This document shows positions 33,492 through 42,242 of a DNA stretch of 64,000 nt, one piece after another. Source of the DNA: Holophaga sp. (GTDB taxonomy: Bacteria; Acidobacteriota; Holophagae; Holophagales; Holophagaceae); NCBI GenBank assembly GCA_016715205.1, contig JADKBC010000001.1, forward strand, positions 1 through 64,000, given 5' to 3'. The notes under the pieces are model-generated. The model did no database searches, was not told the origin of the DNA, and worked only from the letters and a program-made list of their open reading frames with translations. Made by a program: the position numbers and the translations under genes. Position 1 is the first letter of the stretch. The number at the start of each line of letters is the position of its first letter.

Positions 33492-34463
33492 ATGCCTCAG
33501 ACCATTCTCGTCACCGGCGGCGCCGGGTTCATCGGCTCCAATTTCGTGCACCATTGGCGTCGCCAGCATCCCGATGATGTGATCCTCGTGCTCGACAAGC
33601 TCACCTACGCCGCAGATACCAAGCAGCTTGAGGGCATTGCCAACCTGAACCTGGTGGTGGGGGATGTCCAGAATCTTGAACTGGTGCGCCATCTGATCGA
33701 GCATCACGGCATCACCAAGGTGTTCCATCTCGCCGCCGAAAGCCATGTGGACCGCAGCATCACCGGACCCGCCTCCTTCATCCAGACCAACCTGGTGGGC
33801 ACCTTCACCATGCTTGAAGCCGCCCGGCAGGCCTGGGCGGGCGATGCCACCTGCCGCTTCCTGCACATCAGCACCGATGAGGTGTACGGCTCCCTGGGCG
33901 ACACGGGCAAATTCCACGAAGCCATGGCTTACGCGCCCAACAGCCCCTACAGCGCCAGCAAGGCGGGCAGCGATCACCTGGTGCGCGCCTATCACCACAC
34001 CTTCGGCCTGAACGTGGTAACCACCAATTGCAGCAACAACTACGGCCCGCGCCAGCACCCCGAAAAGCTCATCCCGCTTGCCATCACGCGCATGGCCAAG
34101 GGTGAACCCATTCCCATCTACGGCGACGGCCAGAATGTGCGCGATTGGCTCTACGTGGAGGACCACTGCTCGGCCCTGGAGACCGTGATGCTGAAGGGCG
34201 TCGCGGGCGAAACCTACTGCGTGGGCGGAGACAACGAACAGAAGAACCTGGATCTGGTGGATCTGCTGTGTGATTCCGTGGATGTCCACCTGGGACGGAC
34301 CGTGGGCACCAGCCGCAAGCTCAAGACCTTTGTGCAGGACCGGGCCGGGCATGATCGCCGCTACGCCATTGACGCCACCAAGATCCAGACCGAACTGGGC
34401 TGGAAGCCCGCCACCACCTTTGCCGATGGCCTCAAACGCACCATCGCCTTCTATCTGCCGTGA
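33492..34463 (+). CDS. rmlB: dTDP-glucose 4,6-dehydratase
   Basis: Second step of dTDP-rhamnose synthesis. The 323-residue extended SDR has GGAGFIGSNFV, HLAAESHVDRS, the dehydratase triad STDEVYG with Asp-Glu, and YSASKAGSDHLVRAYHHT. NNYGPRQHPEKLIPL is diagnostic. GGGGG lies shortly before the ATG. The rml order here is A-C-D-(rgpF)-B. Confidence 0.95.
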   Translation: MPQTILVTGGAGFIGSNFVHHWRRQHPDDVILVLDKLTYAADTKQLEGIANLNLVVGDVQNLELVRHLIEHHGITKVFHLAAESHVDRSITGPASFIQTNLVGTFTMLEAARQAWAGDATCRFLHISTDEVYGSLGDTGKFHEAMAYAPNSPYSASKAGSDHLVRAYHHTFGLNVVTTNCSNNYGPRQHPEKLIPLAITRMAKGEPIPIYGDGQNVRDWLYVEDHCSALETVMLKGVAGETYCVGGDNEQKNLDLVDLLCDSVDVHLGRTVGTSRKLKTFVQDRAGHDRRYAIDATKIQTELGWKPATTFADGLKRTIAFYLP

Positions 34464-35368
34464 TAGCACCGCTGGTTTCCGTCATCGTTCCGGTCTACAA
34501 CCACGAAAATTACGTGGTTGAAAGCCTGGAGAGCGTGGCGGCGGAAGGCTATCCCAATCTTGAACTGCTGGTGCTGGACGATGGGTCGAAGGATGCTTCC
34601 CTGGCCCGAGTCCAGGAATGGGTCGCCGCCCATGGCCACCGGTTCACTGCCGTGCGGGTCTGGACCCAGCCCAATGCGGGCGTCTGCAAAACGCTCAATC
34701 GATTGATCGCTGCCGCCAGTGGTGACTTTGTCACCATGGTGGCCAGTGATGATCGCCTGCTGCCCGGAGGCATCCAGGCGCGGGTCGAGGCCTTAGAGGC
34801 CCATCCCCACTGGCTGCTGGTGTTCGGGGATGCCCAGACCATCGACGGGCGAGGCAAGGTATCGCACCCCAGCACCCTCACGGCTCACCGGGCCGACCTT
34901 CGTGCCCTGGCCAACCCACGGCGCATGCCCTTCGAACTATTGCTGCGCTGGAGCCTCCCGGGGCCTGTCTATTTGGCTCGCCGCTGCGCCTGGGATTCCG
35001 CGCTGGGCGTGGGCCCCTACGACGAAAGCCTGTTTCTCGAAGACCGGGATTTCTACCTGCGGCTGCTGGCCCGCCAAGCTGTGGGCTACCTGGCTCAACC
35101 CGTCGCCCAGTACCGCGTCCATGGTTCCAATGCTTGCAAGGACCCGGCCCGTCGCCCGCAATTGCGGGAGACGCTGGCCCGTTCCGCCGAACTCAACATC
35201 CACCGATTCACCGGGGCCGCGCATGCCATCGTGGCCGCCCAGGCCCGGGAACGCCGCGCCGCACTGGAACATCGTCCAGTGGCACGCCTGAAGGCCAAAC
35301 TGCTGCTGGCGCTGTTCCGGGTCTGGCACAAACTGCACGGACTCAGGGTCGCGCGGACCACCGCTTGA
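34460..35368 (+). CDS. Glycosyltransferase family 2
   Basis: The 302-residue product begins VSVIVPVYNHENYVVESLESV, followed by LLVLDDGSKD, NAGVCKTLNRLIAAASGDFV and the DXD-type ASDDRLL. YDESLFLEDRDFYLRL is the acceptor-side motif. GTG at 34460 overlaps the rmlB stop (GTGA). Probably adds a sugar to the surface glycan. Its 3' end overlaps the opposing glycosyltransferase-like gene by 26 bases. Confidence 0.9.
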   Translation: MIAPLVSVIVPVYNHENYVVESLESVAAEGYPNLELLVLDDGSKDASLARVQEWVAAHGHRFTAVRVWTQPNAGVCKTLNRLIAAASGDFVTMVASDDRLLPGGIQARVEALEAHPHWLLVFGDAQTIDGRGKVSHPSTLTAHRADLRALANPRRMPFELLLRWSLPGPVYLARRCAWDSALGVGPYDESLFLEDRDFYLRLLARQAVGYLAQPVAQYRVHGSNACKDPARRPQLRETLARSAELNIHRFTGAAHAIVAAQARERRAALEHRPVARLKAKLLLALFRVWHKLHGLRVARTTA

Positions 35369-36363
35369 ATCGATTGATCCGGCGGCGCCACCAGGAGGGC
35401 ACCCGGACCCGTGTCGGATGAGCGATGGCTGCGGCCCGAGCCTGGGTGATCGCCACGAAACGATCCAGTTGCTCCCAGAACAAATCGTAGGTCTTCAGGA
35501 AGTTGGCGGCGCCCTGGCCCACCGTGGCCTTGGCGCGCGCAATGTCGACGGGATCGGTGCCCCAGGCGTAACCCTTCGGAGCCCAATTCCTCCCGCCCGA
35601 TGAGTTCGGTCAGATGGTCGTTGGGCAAAAACACCGCCGGGCAACCGCACAGGATGGCCTCAAAGGCCAGCACCGTGTTCTCGTACGCATAGAAGACTTC
35701 CGAACGGCGGAACAGGTCTGCGATTTCCTGGGGTGTCTGGGAATCGGGCAGGCCCTTGGTGATCTCAGTGGCGCCTTCGGTGATGGGCAGCAACTGGGCC
35801 TGAGCCGAGGATCTTCGGTACTTGTAGGCATAGAAGCAGGCTCCTCGCCGGGGCGTTGCTGGAGCGAAGGGATGAAAGACCCGCGTATCGATGGTGGGAA
35901 GGTGCAGCACTTGTTCAGGAAACCCCACGGCCTGGGCCAATTCATTGGAATAGCCGAACAGAAGCTCCTGGGGGTCATAGGTGGCGTCACCCCCCAACAG
36001 GCCCGGAAAATTCAAGATCCAGCGCGCCACTACGGGACTCTGGAAGGGATTGCCGCGCGTGGTTTCAGGGTAGAGAGTGATCGGTGCAAGGCCCTGTTGG
36101 AAATGCTTCTGGGCGATGGCGTCCGTGAGCATGGGTGCCAGGAAATCCGGCGGCACGAATCGCTTCCGTCGGGAATTAAAAATGAGATACGCCGATTGTC
36201 CCGCACGGTTCAGCGCATGGCAAAGCAGGTACAGGGCTCGCACACCAGCGGAGTCGCCCCGTTTCCAGGGGGCGGCCGCGATGTAGTAGGGATGCCGAAG
36301 GTGTCCCGGAAACACAAGTTTTCGCTGGGCTTGGGCCCAGGCGGCTTCCAGCGATGCATCCAT
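35343..36363 (-). pseudogene. Glycosyltransferase-like gene interrupted by a one-base frameshift
   Basis: The main frame from ATG 36363 (or 36379-36381, six codons earlier) encodes about 260 residues with YLLCHALNRAGQSAYLIF, GYSNELAQAVGFPEQVLHLPTIDTRVF and a donor-site-like YENTVLAFEAILCGCPAVFLP, as in GT4-like capsule transferases. At the GGG 35572-35574 the frame breaks. One fewer G restores a natural ending that includes YAWGTDPVDIARAKATVG and WWRRRINRFKRW, closing at a TGA at 35343-35345. Uncorrected, the frame runs antisense through the neighbouring GT2 gene to 35095. Either a decayed gene or a homopolymer sequencing error. It is the only leftward gene between rmlA and the CDP-sugar genes. 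Confidence 0.65.
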
Positions 36364-36485
36364 CGATTTCCACACTCCCATTTCCAGGTTGGCAGAGCCG
36401 TGGTGGCCGAGCAACGAACTCCCGCGAGGCTTTTGATTGGTCGTAGAATGCCAGCCTGGAATGCGGGTGAATCGATGAGGTTGGT

Positions 36486-37355
36486 GTGAAAAAATATCGC
36501 GTGGCAATCCTGGGGTCCGGGAACATCGGCACGGACCTGCTAGTCAAGGCACTCCGCTCTGAGCATCTGACCTGCGTCGCCTTCATTGGCCGCAGCTACA
36601 CCTCGCCTGGCATGGCCAAGGCCCGGGCCCTGGGCGTTACCTGCTCGGACAAAAGCATTGCCTACATCCAGGAACATGCCAGCGAAATGGACCTGGTGTT
36701 CGACGCCACCTCCGCCAAGGATCATGCCGTTCACGCCCCCATCCTCAAGGCCCTGGGCCTGCAGGTGATCGATCTGACCCCAGCCAAGATCGGGCCCATG
36801 TGCATTCCGGCGGTGAATCTGGATGCCTCCCTGGGCAACGACAACCTCAACATGGTGACCTGCGGCGGGCAGGCGTCCATTCCGGTGGCCTTTGCCATCG
36901 GCCGCACCCATCCCGAAGTGGATTACCTGGAAGTGGTTTCCAGCATCGCCTCGAAAAGCGCAGGACCCGCCACCCGCATCAACCTGGACGAGTACATCGA
37001 GACCACCGAAAAAGGGCTTCAGGCCTTTTCGGGGGCCAAGCACACCAAGGCCATTCTCATCCTGAATCCCGCCGTGCCCTGCATCGATATGCAGACCACC
37101 ATTTTCGCCAGCGTCAAGAATCCGGATCTCCCGGCCCTAAAAGCCGTGCTGGATCCCATCATCCAGAAGATCAGCACCTACGTGCCAGGCTACCGGATTC
37201 TGGTGGGGCCGATCCTGGAGAACGGCCGCATCGTCGTGATGGTCAAGGTACGGGGCCGCGGCGATTACCTCCCCGAATACGCTGGGAACCTCGACATCAT
37301 CAACTGCGCGGCCATCGCCATGGCCGAAGAATTCGCCAAAGAAGGAGGGCGCTGA
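36486..37355 (+). CDS. Acetaldehyde dehydrogenase (acylating), MhpF/BphJ family
   Basis: Interconverts acetaldehyde, CoA and NAD+ with acetyl-CoA. The 289-residue product has VAILGSGNIGTDLLVK, catalytic Cys126 in NMVTCGGQASIPV and LNPAVPC. It normally pairs with a 4-hydroxy-2-oxovalerate aldolase, which is the next gene (one-base overlap). Here the pair sits in a sugar-nucleotide cluster with no aromatic meta-cleavage genes, which suggests a biosynthetic role. The start is GTG at 36486 (alternative GTG at 36484 is out of frame). Confidence 0.9.
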   Translation: MKKYRVAILGSGNIGTDLLVKALRSEHLTCVAFIGRSYTSPGMAKARALGVTCSDKSIAYIQEHASEMDLVFDATSAKDHAVHAPILKALGLQVIDLTPAKIGPMCIPAVNLDASLGNDNLNMVTCGGQASIPVAFAIGRTHPEVDYLEVVSSIASKSAGPATRINLDEYIETTEKGLQAFSGAKHTKAILILNPAVPCIDMQTTIFASVKNPDLPALKAVLDPIIQKISTYVPGYRILVGPILENGRIVVMVKVRGRGDYLPEYAGNLDIINCAAIAMAEEFAKEGGR

Positions 37356-38380
37356 TGGCCAAGGTCACGAAGGTCCTCATCAGCGATCCCTCGCTCCGGG
37401 ATGGCAACCACGCCGTTTCCCATCAGTTGTCCGCGGATCAGATTGCCGCCTATTGCCGCTCGGCCGATGCCGCCGGCATTCCCATTGTGGAAGTGGGCCA
37501 TGGCAACGGACTGGGAGCTTCCTCCCTGCAGGTGGGCCTGTCCAAGACCGATGATGAAACCATGCTGCGCACAGCCCGGGAAAATCTCGTCAACAGCAAG
37601 CTCGGCATCCATGTCATTCCAGGCTTTGCCACCATTCAGCGCGATCTCAGCCGGGCCGTGGAGTTCGGCGTGGATGTGGTGCGGGTGGCCTCCCATTGCA
37701 CGGAGGCGGATCTCACGGAACGTCATATCCGCTATTGCCGTTCCAATGGGAAGACGGTGTTCGGCGTGCTGATGATGTCGCACATGATCAGTAAGGAGAT
37801 GCTGGCCGAGGAAGCCCGCAAACTGGAAAACTACGGCGCCGAAGCCGTGGTCATCATGGATTCGGCCGGGTACTACCTGCCCTCGGATGTGAAGGAACGC
37901 ATCGAATGCCTCCTGGAACATCTCTCCATCCCCGTGGGCTTCCATGCCCATAACAACCTGGGCATGGCCATCGCCAATTCCGTGGCCGCCATGGAATCCG
38001 GGGCCACGCTCCTGGATGGCTGTTCCCGGGGCTTTGGCGCGGGGGCTGGCAACGCCCAGTTGGAAGTGCTGGTGGCGGTGCTCCACCGCATGGGCATCGA
38101 AACCGGCATTGATCTCTATCGCATGCTGGACACCGCCGACCTGGCGGAACGGGATCTACTCAAGGAGATGCCCAGCATCAGCTCCCTCAGCGTGGTCAGC
38201 GGGTTGGCGGGCGTCTTCTCCGGTTTCTCCAAACACGTGCGCCGCCTAGCCGAGGAATTTGATCTGGATCCCAGGGATATCTTTTTCGAACTGGGCCGGC
38301 GTCGCATTATCGCCGGGCAAGAGGATTTGATCATCGAGGTGGCCACGGAACTGGCCACCCGCAAGAAGGAGGGGCTATGA
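37355..38380 (+). CDS. 4-hydroxy-2-oxovalerate aldolase, MhpE/DmpG family
   Basis: Divalent-metal pyruvate aldolase of the HMGL-like fold. The 341-residue product has ISDPSLRDGNHAVSHQLS (metal Asp and catalytic His), EVGHGNGLG, and the metal-binding GFHAHNNLGMAIANS. In catabolism it cleaves 4-hydroxy-2-oxovalerate to pyruvate and acetaldehyde and channels the aldehyde to the dehydrogenase encoded just upstream. In this glycan locus the condensing direction is plausible (inference). Stop overlaps the following SDR start (ATGA). Confidence 0.92.
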   Translation: MAKVTKVLISDPSLRDGNHAVSHQLSADQIAAYCRSADAAGIPIVEVGHGNGLGASSLQVGLSKTDDETMLRTARENLVNSKLGIHVIPGFATIQRDLSRAVEFGVDVVRVASHCTEADLTERHIRYCRSNGKTVFGVLMMSHMISKEMLAEEARKLENYGAEAVVIMDSAGYYLPSDVKERIECLLEHLSIPVGFHAHNNLGMAIANSVAAMESGATLLDGCSRGFGAGAGNAQLEVLVAVLHRMGIETGIDLYRMLDTADLAERDLLKEMPSISSLSVVSGLAGVFSGFSKHVRRLAEEFDLDPRDIFFELGRRRIIAGQEDLIIEVATELATRKKEGL

Positions 38381-39429
38381 AGCAGGCGGCCATTCAACTG
38401 CTTCAGGAGGACTGTGCCCGGGTGGCGCAGAAGCACCTCGCCGACCTGGACCTTCTCTCCAATGCCACCCTGCTCGTGACGGGCGGCACGGGCTTCATGG
38501 GCGGCTGGATTTCAGAACTGGTCTGCCACCTCAATGACCACCACCGCAAGCACATCAAACTTAAGCTCCTGGCCAGAGACCGGGCGCGCTTCCAGGCGCG
38601 CCTTCCCCACCTTGCACTCAAGCCCTACGTGGAATTCCTCCAGGGCGATGTGCGGGATATCGTCGACACCCCCAAGGACGTGAACTACATCATCCATGCG
38701 GCGGGGAACCCGGATAACCGGGCCCACACCACCAACCCCATGGGCACGATGATCACCATCGCTGATGGCACCCGGGCCCTGATCCAGGCCGCCGAGCGCG
38801 CCGCGGACCTGCGGATGATCCTGAATGTGAGCTCCGGCAACATCTACGGAGGCCAGCCCCGGGAGTTGACCAAGCTACCGGAAACCTATTCGGGTGCCCC
38901 GCTGTGTGGCACCGCCGAGTCGGCCTATGCCGAAGCCAAGCGCTTTGCCGAAACTCTGATGACCGCAGCCCGCAGCCAGGCACGCCTGCCCCTACTGACC
39001 GTGCGCCCCTTCGCCTTCCTGGGCGCCTACCAGCCCCTGGACGCCCCCTGGGCCGTCAACACCTTCATCAATGATGCCCTGCAGAAACGCCCCATTCGGG
39101 TGCTGGGGGATGGCCAGACCATTCGCAGCCTCATGTATGGCGCCGACATGGCCCTGTGGCTGCTGGTCATGCTGGTGCGGGGCAAAACCGGCCAGGTCTA
39201 TAACCTAGGGTCGGATACGGGCATCACCTTGGAAGCCCTTGCCCGGCGAGTGGCCGCCCATTTCCAGCCCTGCCCCGAGGTGGTGCTGAACGCGTCCCTT
39301 TCGAGAAACATTCCCACCTCTGTGCTGGTGCCGGATACCAGCGCTGCCCAGCGGGATTTCAACCTGAAGATCCGCACCGACCTTGACACCGCCATCCAGC
39401 AGACCTTGAGATGGTACCAACAGCAGTAA
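38377..39429 (+). CDS. NAD-dependent epimerase/dehydratase (extended SDR), paralogue 1
   Basis: The 350-residue protein has a short N-terminal helix, then LLVTGGTGFMGGWISELV, a Ser in LNVSSGNIYGG and the catalytic YAEAK. The middle and C-terminal parts (FAFLGAYQPLD, GDGQTIRSLMYGADMALWLL, YNLGSDTGITLEALA) align with the second SDR of this cluster at 45.4 kb, so they are paralogues. It may reduce or epimerise a CDP-linked keto-sugar. Coupled to the aldolase by ATGA. Confidence 0.82.
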   Translation: MKQAAIQLLQEDCARVAQKHLADLDLLSNATLLVTGGTGFMGGWISELVCHLNDHHRKHIKLKLLARDRARFQARLPHLALKPYVEFLQGDVRDIVDTPKDVNYIIHAAGNPDNRAHTTNPMGTMITIADGTRALIQAAERAADLRMILNVSSGNIYGGQPRELTKLPETYSGAPLCGTAESAYAEAKRFAETLMTAARSQARLPLLTVRPFAFLGAYQPLDAPWAVNTFINDALQKRPIRVLGDGQTIRSLMYGADMALWLLVMLVRGKTGQVYNLGSDTGITLEALARRVAAHFQPCPEVVLNASLSRNIPTSVLVPDTSAAQRDFNLKIRTDLDTAIQQTLRWYQQQ

Positions 39430-39444
39430 CAACCGGGAGGCCTT

Positions 39445-40185
39445 TTGGGCACAGCTAATCACGTCAAGACCAAGCTAACTGATGGCGCTCGGGTTGCCGG
39501 GATCTGGTCAATTATTCCGTCCCCGATGGTCTGCGAAATACAGGCCGCAGCGGGGTTGGATTTCCTGATCTTGGATATGGAGCACGGCCCATTCGATATG
39601 GCCGTATTGGGCGAGGCCATCCGAGCCACGGCCGGGTATGCGTGCTCGCCACTTGTTCGGATTCCATGTATTGATCCGCCTCTTATCCAAAGAGTTTTGG
39701 ACCTGGGCGCCCATGGAATTGTGGCACCTCAAGTGCGCACAGCCAAGGACGCCCGAAAGCTTGTTTCCTGCTGCCGCTTCGCTCCCGACGGGCTTCGTGG
39801 TTACAACCCCTTCACTCGTTCAGGGGGCTTTGCCGCCGACCCAACCAGCCCCTACCTGGACAACAACTTTCCCCTGGTGGCCTTAATCATCGAGAACCTA
39901 GAGGCTGTTCAAAACCTACCTGAGATCCTGCAGGTGGAAGGCATCGACGTCCTGTATTTGGGCACCTACGATATGTCCTGCTGTCTTGGTGTGCAAGGTT
40001 GCATGGAGCATTCTCTCGTCACGGATTTCGCGAACTCCGCGACAAACCTCATTCACGCAGCAGGTCGAACGGTGGGCAAGATGGTGGAACGAATGCCTGC
40101 TGCGCTGGATCCTGCCGACGCCCAATTCCTCGTACTGAAGCCCGATACCTACCTGCTGCACCAAGCGATATCGAGCCGACTGTAA
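39445..40185 (+). CDS. HpcH/HpaI-family aldolase
   Basis: Class II pyruvate aldolase/citrate-lyase-like enzyme, 246 residues. The family start AGIWSIIPSPMVCEIQAAAGLDFLILDMEHGPFD holds the metal-site Glu46 and His47; PLVRIP, GIVAPQVRTA and ALIIENLEAVQNLPEI follow. The start is TTG at 39445, supported by GGGAGG at 39435-39440. Members cleave or form 4-hydroxy-2-oxo acids with pyruvate. G+C falls noticeably from this gene onwards compared with the upstream SDR. It precedes the ThDP enzyme by 54 bases. Confidence 0.85.
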   Translation: MGTANHVKTKLTDGARVAGIWSIIPSPMVCEIQAAAGLDFLILDMEHGPFDMAVLGEAIRATAGYACSPLVRIPCIDPPLIQRVLDLGAHGIVAPQVRTAKDARKLVSCCRFAPDGLRGYNPFTRSGGFAADPTSPYLDNNFPLVALIIENLEAVQNLPEILQVEGIDVLYLGTYDMSCCLGVQGCMEHSLVTDFANSATNLIHAAGRTVGKMVERMPAALDPADAQFLVLKPDTYLLHQAISSRL

Positions 40186-40239
40186 GCCCATTCACACCCT
40201 GCATACTCCTGGTGGGCCATTGAATAGTGAGATCTCTCA

Positions 40240-42036
40240 ATGAAAATTCGTGTTGCTGACTATCTAGCCAGAACCTTCAAGGATTTGGGAATCCGGAATA
40301 TTTTCCTCCTTTCCGGAGGTGGCATGATGCACCTCCTGGATGGTGCCGCACGGGAACCTGGGTTGGAACTCGTTTGCCATCATCACGAACAAGCTGCTGG
40401 CATTGCGGCCGAGGGCTATGCGCGCGCGTCGGAGGGTTTTGGAGTCTGTTATGCCACCAGTGGCCCAGGCGCAACCAACATTGTGACGGCCCTTGCTGGT
40501 GCTTGGCTCGATTCCACGCCTGTCGTTTTTTTAACGGGCCAAAGCAAAGTCAGCCAGACCATCAAGAAATCCGGATTCCAAGGTTTGAGACAGTTCGGAA
40601 CCTTCGAAATCGATATCACAGAAGTAGCAAAGCCCATCGCTAAATTCGTATGGTTTTTGGATCGCGCAGAGGATGCGCCTTACGTATTAGGTAAAGCCCT
40701 GCATCTCGCCCAAACTGGGCGACCTGGGCCAGTTCTCGTCGACATCCCACTCGATGTGCAAGGCGCACTTATTGATCCCGATCTCTGCCGCGTTTTCGTT
40801 CCTCCTGCGGGTCTACTATTCCCGGAGACGGAATATTTAGAGGCAATGCTTGCCCGTTGGCGTGAGGCACGTAGGCCCCTCATTGTGGCTGGCCATGGCG
40901 TGAGGGTGTCGCGCACAACAACCCATCTGTTGGACTTGGCGAAATCCACGGGAACGCCTGTGGTAACGACTCAACTTGCCAAAGACATCCTGCCTTTCGA
41001 CAACCCTTGGTTTGTGGGCCATCCCGGCGTCAAAGGTGATCGAGCCGGCAACCTTGCCATCCAAGCTGCAGACTTCATTCTCTTCCTAGGATCCAGCATT
41101 CATGTTCTAAATACGGGTTATGAGATGGATCAATATGCTCCAGCGGCATACAAGGTCCAGGTGGATTGCGACCCAGCCAATTTCGACAAAGAAGAAGTCC
41201 ATGTGGATTTGAAACTCAGCGCCGATCTGGATGGATTTTTCTCTCAGGTCCTACCCGTCTCAGGATTTATCTCGAACCAAACCAAAGCCTGGCGCGACTG
41301 GACACAAGCCTGCAAGAAGCGGTTTCCCGTATTTTCTGAACCACACAAAACCGAGCCGGACAGATTAAATATCTACCGTGTGCTGGAAGGACTCCAGCAA
41401 ATCGCTGACGAAAAAACCATTGTCGTGACAGACGCTGGTTCAGCCTTTTACGCCGTTGGACAAGCGTGGCGACTAAAGGATGGCCAGCGCGTGATCACCT
41501 CTGGCGGATTTGGCTCCATGGGTTGGGCCCTGCCTGCGGCTACCGGTGTCGCAAAGGCTTGCCCCACACGGCCGGTCTATTGCATAACCGGAGATGGATC
41601 TCTGCAAGTCAACATCCATGAACTTGCCGTGATTTCGCATCACCACTGCAACGTCAAAATTCTTGTCCTCAACAACAGCGGATATCAGTCAATCAAGAAC
41701 ACTCAGGATAATTATTTCAACGGTTTCCACGCGGGCGTGGATAGCTCTTCAGGTGTTTGGATTCCTTCCATGAAAGACCTTGCCGCCACCTACCACCTTC
41801 CTTATCACAAGGTGTGTTCAGATGTGGAACTGAGTGAACTTCAAGCGTCCGCACTGCAGTCAGAAGGCCCGTGTCTCATCGACATCCATTGCAACCTCTT
41901 CCAGGAAATTATTCCTACGGTGAGTTCTCAACGGCTTCCGGACGGCCGGATGACTTCAATGCCTATCCACCACATGGCACCATTCCTTCCAGAAGAGGAA
42001 CTTCAGTCTTTGATGTCGATCACGGCAAACAGCTAA
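40240..42036 (+). CDS. ThDP-dependent acetolactate-synthase-like enzyme (YerE-type candidate)
   Basis: The 598-residue protein has the three ThDP-enzyme domains. Near the N-terminus, IFLLSGGGMMHLLDGA and the cofactor-activating Glu in CHHHEQAAGIAAEGYAR with TSGPGATN; a central domain follows; then near residue 455 the ThDP/metal motif GDGSLQVNIHELAVIS with VLNNSGYQSIKNTQ. The overall type is acetolactate synthase, but there is no regulatory subunit or ilv gene nearby. Next to rfbFGH it is best compared with YerE, which adds a two-carbon unit from pyruvate to a CDP-4-keto-3,6-dideoxysugar. The 2-oxo-acid donor here is unknown; the two aldolases nearby could supply a longer one. Distinctly lower G+C than its neighbours. 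Confidence 0.85.
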   Translation: MKIRVADYLARTFKDLGIRNIFLLSGGGMMHLLDGAAREPGLELVCHHHEQAAGIAAEGYARASEGFGVCYATSGPGATNIVTALAGAWLDSTPVVFLTGQSKVSQTIKKSGFQGLRQFGTFEIDITEVAKPIAKFVWFLDRAEDAPYVLGKALHLAQTGRPGPVLVDIPLDVQGALIDPDLCRVFVPPAGLLFPETEYLEAMLARWREARRPLIVAGHGVRVSRTTTHLLDLAKSTGTPVVTTQLAKDILPFDNPWFVGHPGVKGDRAGNLAIQAADFILFLGSSIHVLNTGYEMDQYAPAAYKVQVDCDPANFDKEEVHVDLKLSADLDGFFSQVLPVSGFISNQTKAWRDWTQACKKRFPVFSEPHKTEPDRLNIYRVLEGLQQIADEKTIVVTDAGSAFYAVGQAWRLKDGQRVITSGGFGSMGWALPAATGVAKACPTRPVYCITGDGSLQVNIHELAVISHHHCNVKILVLNNSGYQSIKNTQDNYFNGFHAGVDSSSGVWIPSMKDLAATYHLPYHKVCSDVELSELQASALQSEGPCLIDIHCNLFQEIIPTVSSQRLPDGRMTSMPIHHMAPFLPEEELQSLMSITANS

Positions 42037-42242
42037 AGAACAATCGCTTCCCCATGGATCAACTCCTGCTGATCCAAACCAGAATATTTCTGGGTAATCT
42101 CGAAATTGACACTGAAGCACCCTTTCGCGTCACGCAATCTGAAACGCTGCACCACTGGTGTCCAGCCACTTCAAAGCAAGATCCTCCCTCTTTTTCATCA
42201 CGAAAATAGCCCCAGACTGCGTCTGGAAACCCTGGAGCCCCC

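Larger units (their letters stand above)
39430..42242. other. Lower-G+C segment within the sugar cluster
   Basis: Between the SDR and rfbF the sequence changes character: runs of A/T (for example around 40255-40300 and 41690-41730) and codons such as ATA, TTA and AAT become common, whereas flanking genes are strongly G/C-ending. Two genes lie here (HpcH aldolase, ThDP enzyme) plus a 206-base spacer before rfbF. No insertion sequence or flanking repeat is visible. The spacer contains an isolated TTGACA (42106-42111) without a convincing -10. Confidence 0.6.

Noticed and set aside
35095..35342. Leftward extension of the glycosyltransferase-like frame through the GT2 gene to 35095
   Set aside because: The sequence after the frame break is antisense to a well-supported GT2 gene and has no family features; the natural end is at 35343 in the restored frame.
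42054..42209. 51-codon open frame between the ThDP gene and rfbF
   Set aside because: No good ribosome-binding site, no recognisable family and atypical composition; could be a remnant but cannot be supported as a gene.
39430..42242. Insertion sequence or prophage at the low-G+C segment
   Set aside because: Both genes are full-length metabolic enzymes; no transposase, integrase, terminal repeat or tRNA target is visible.
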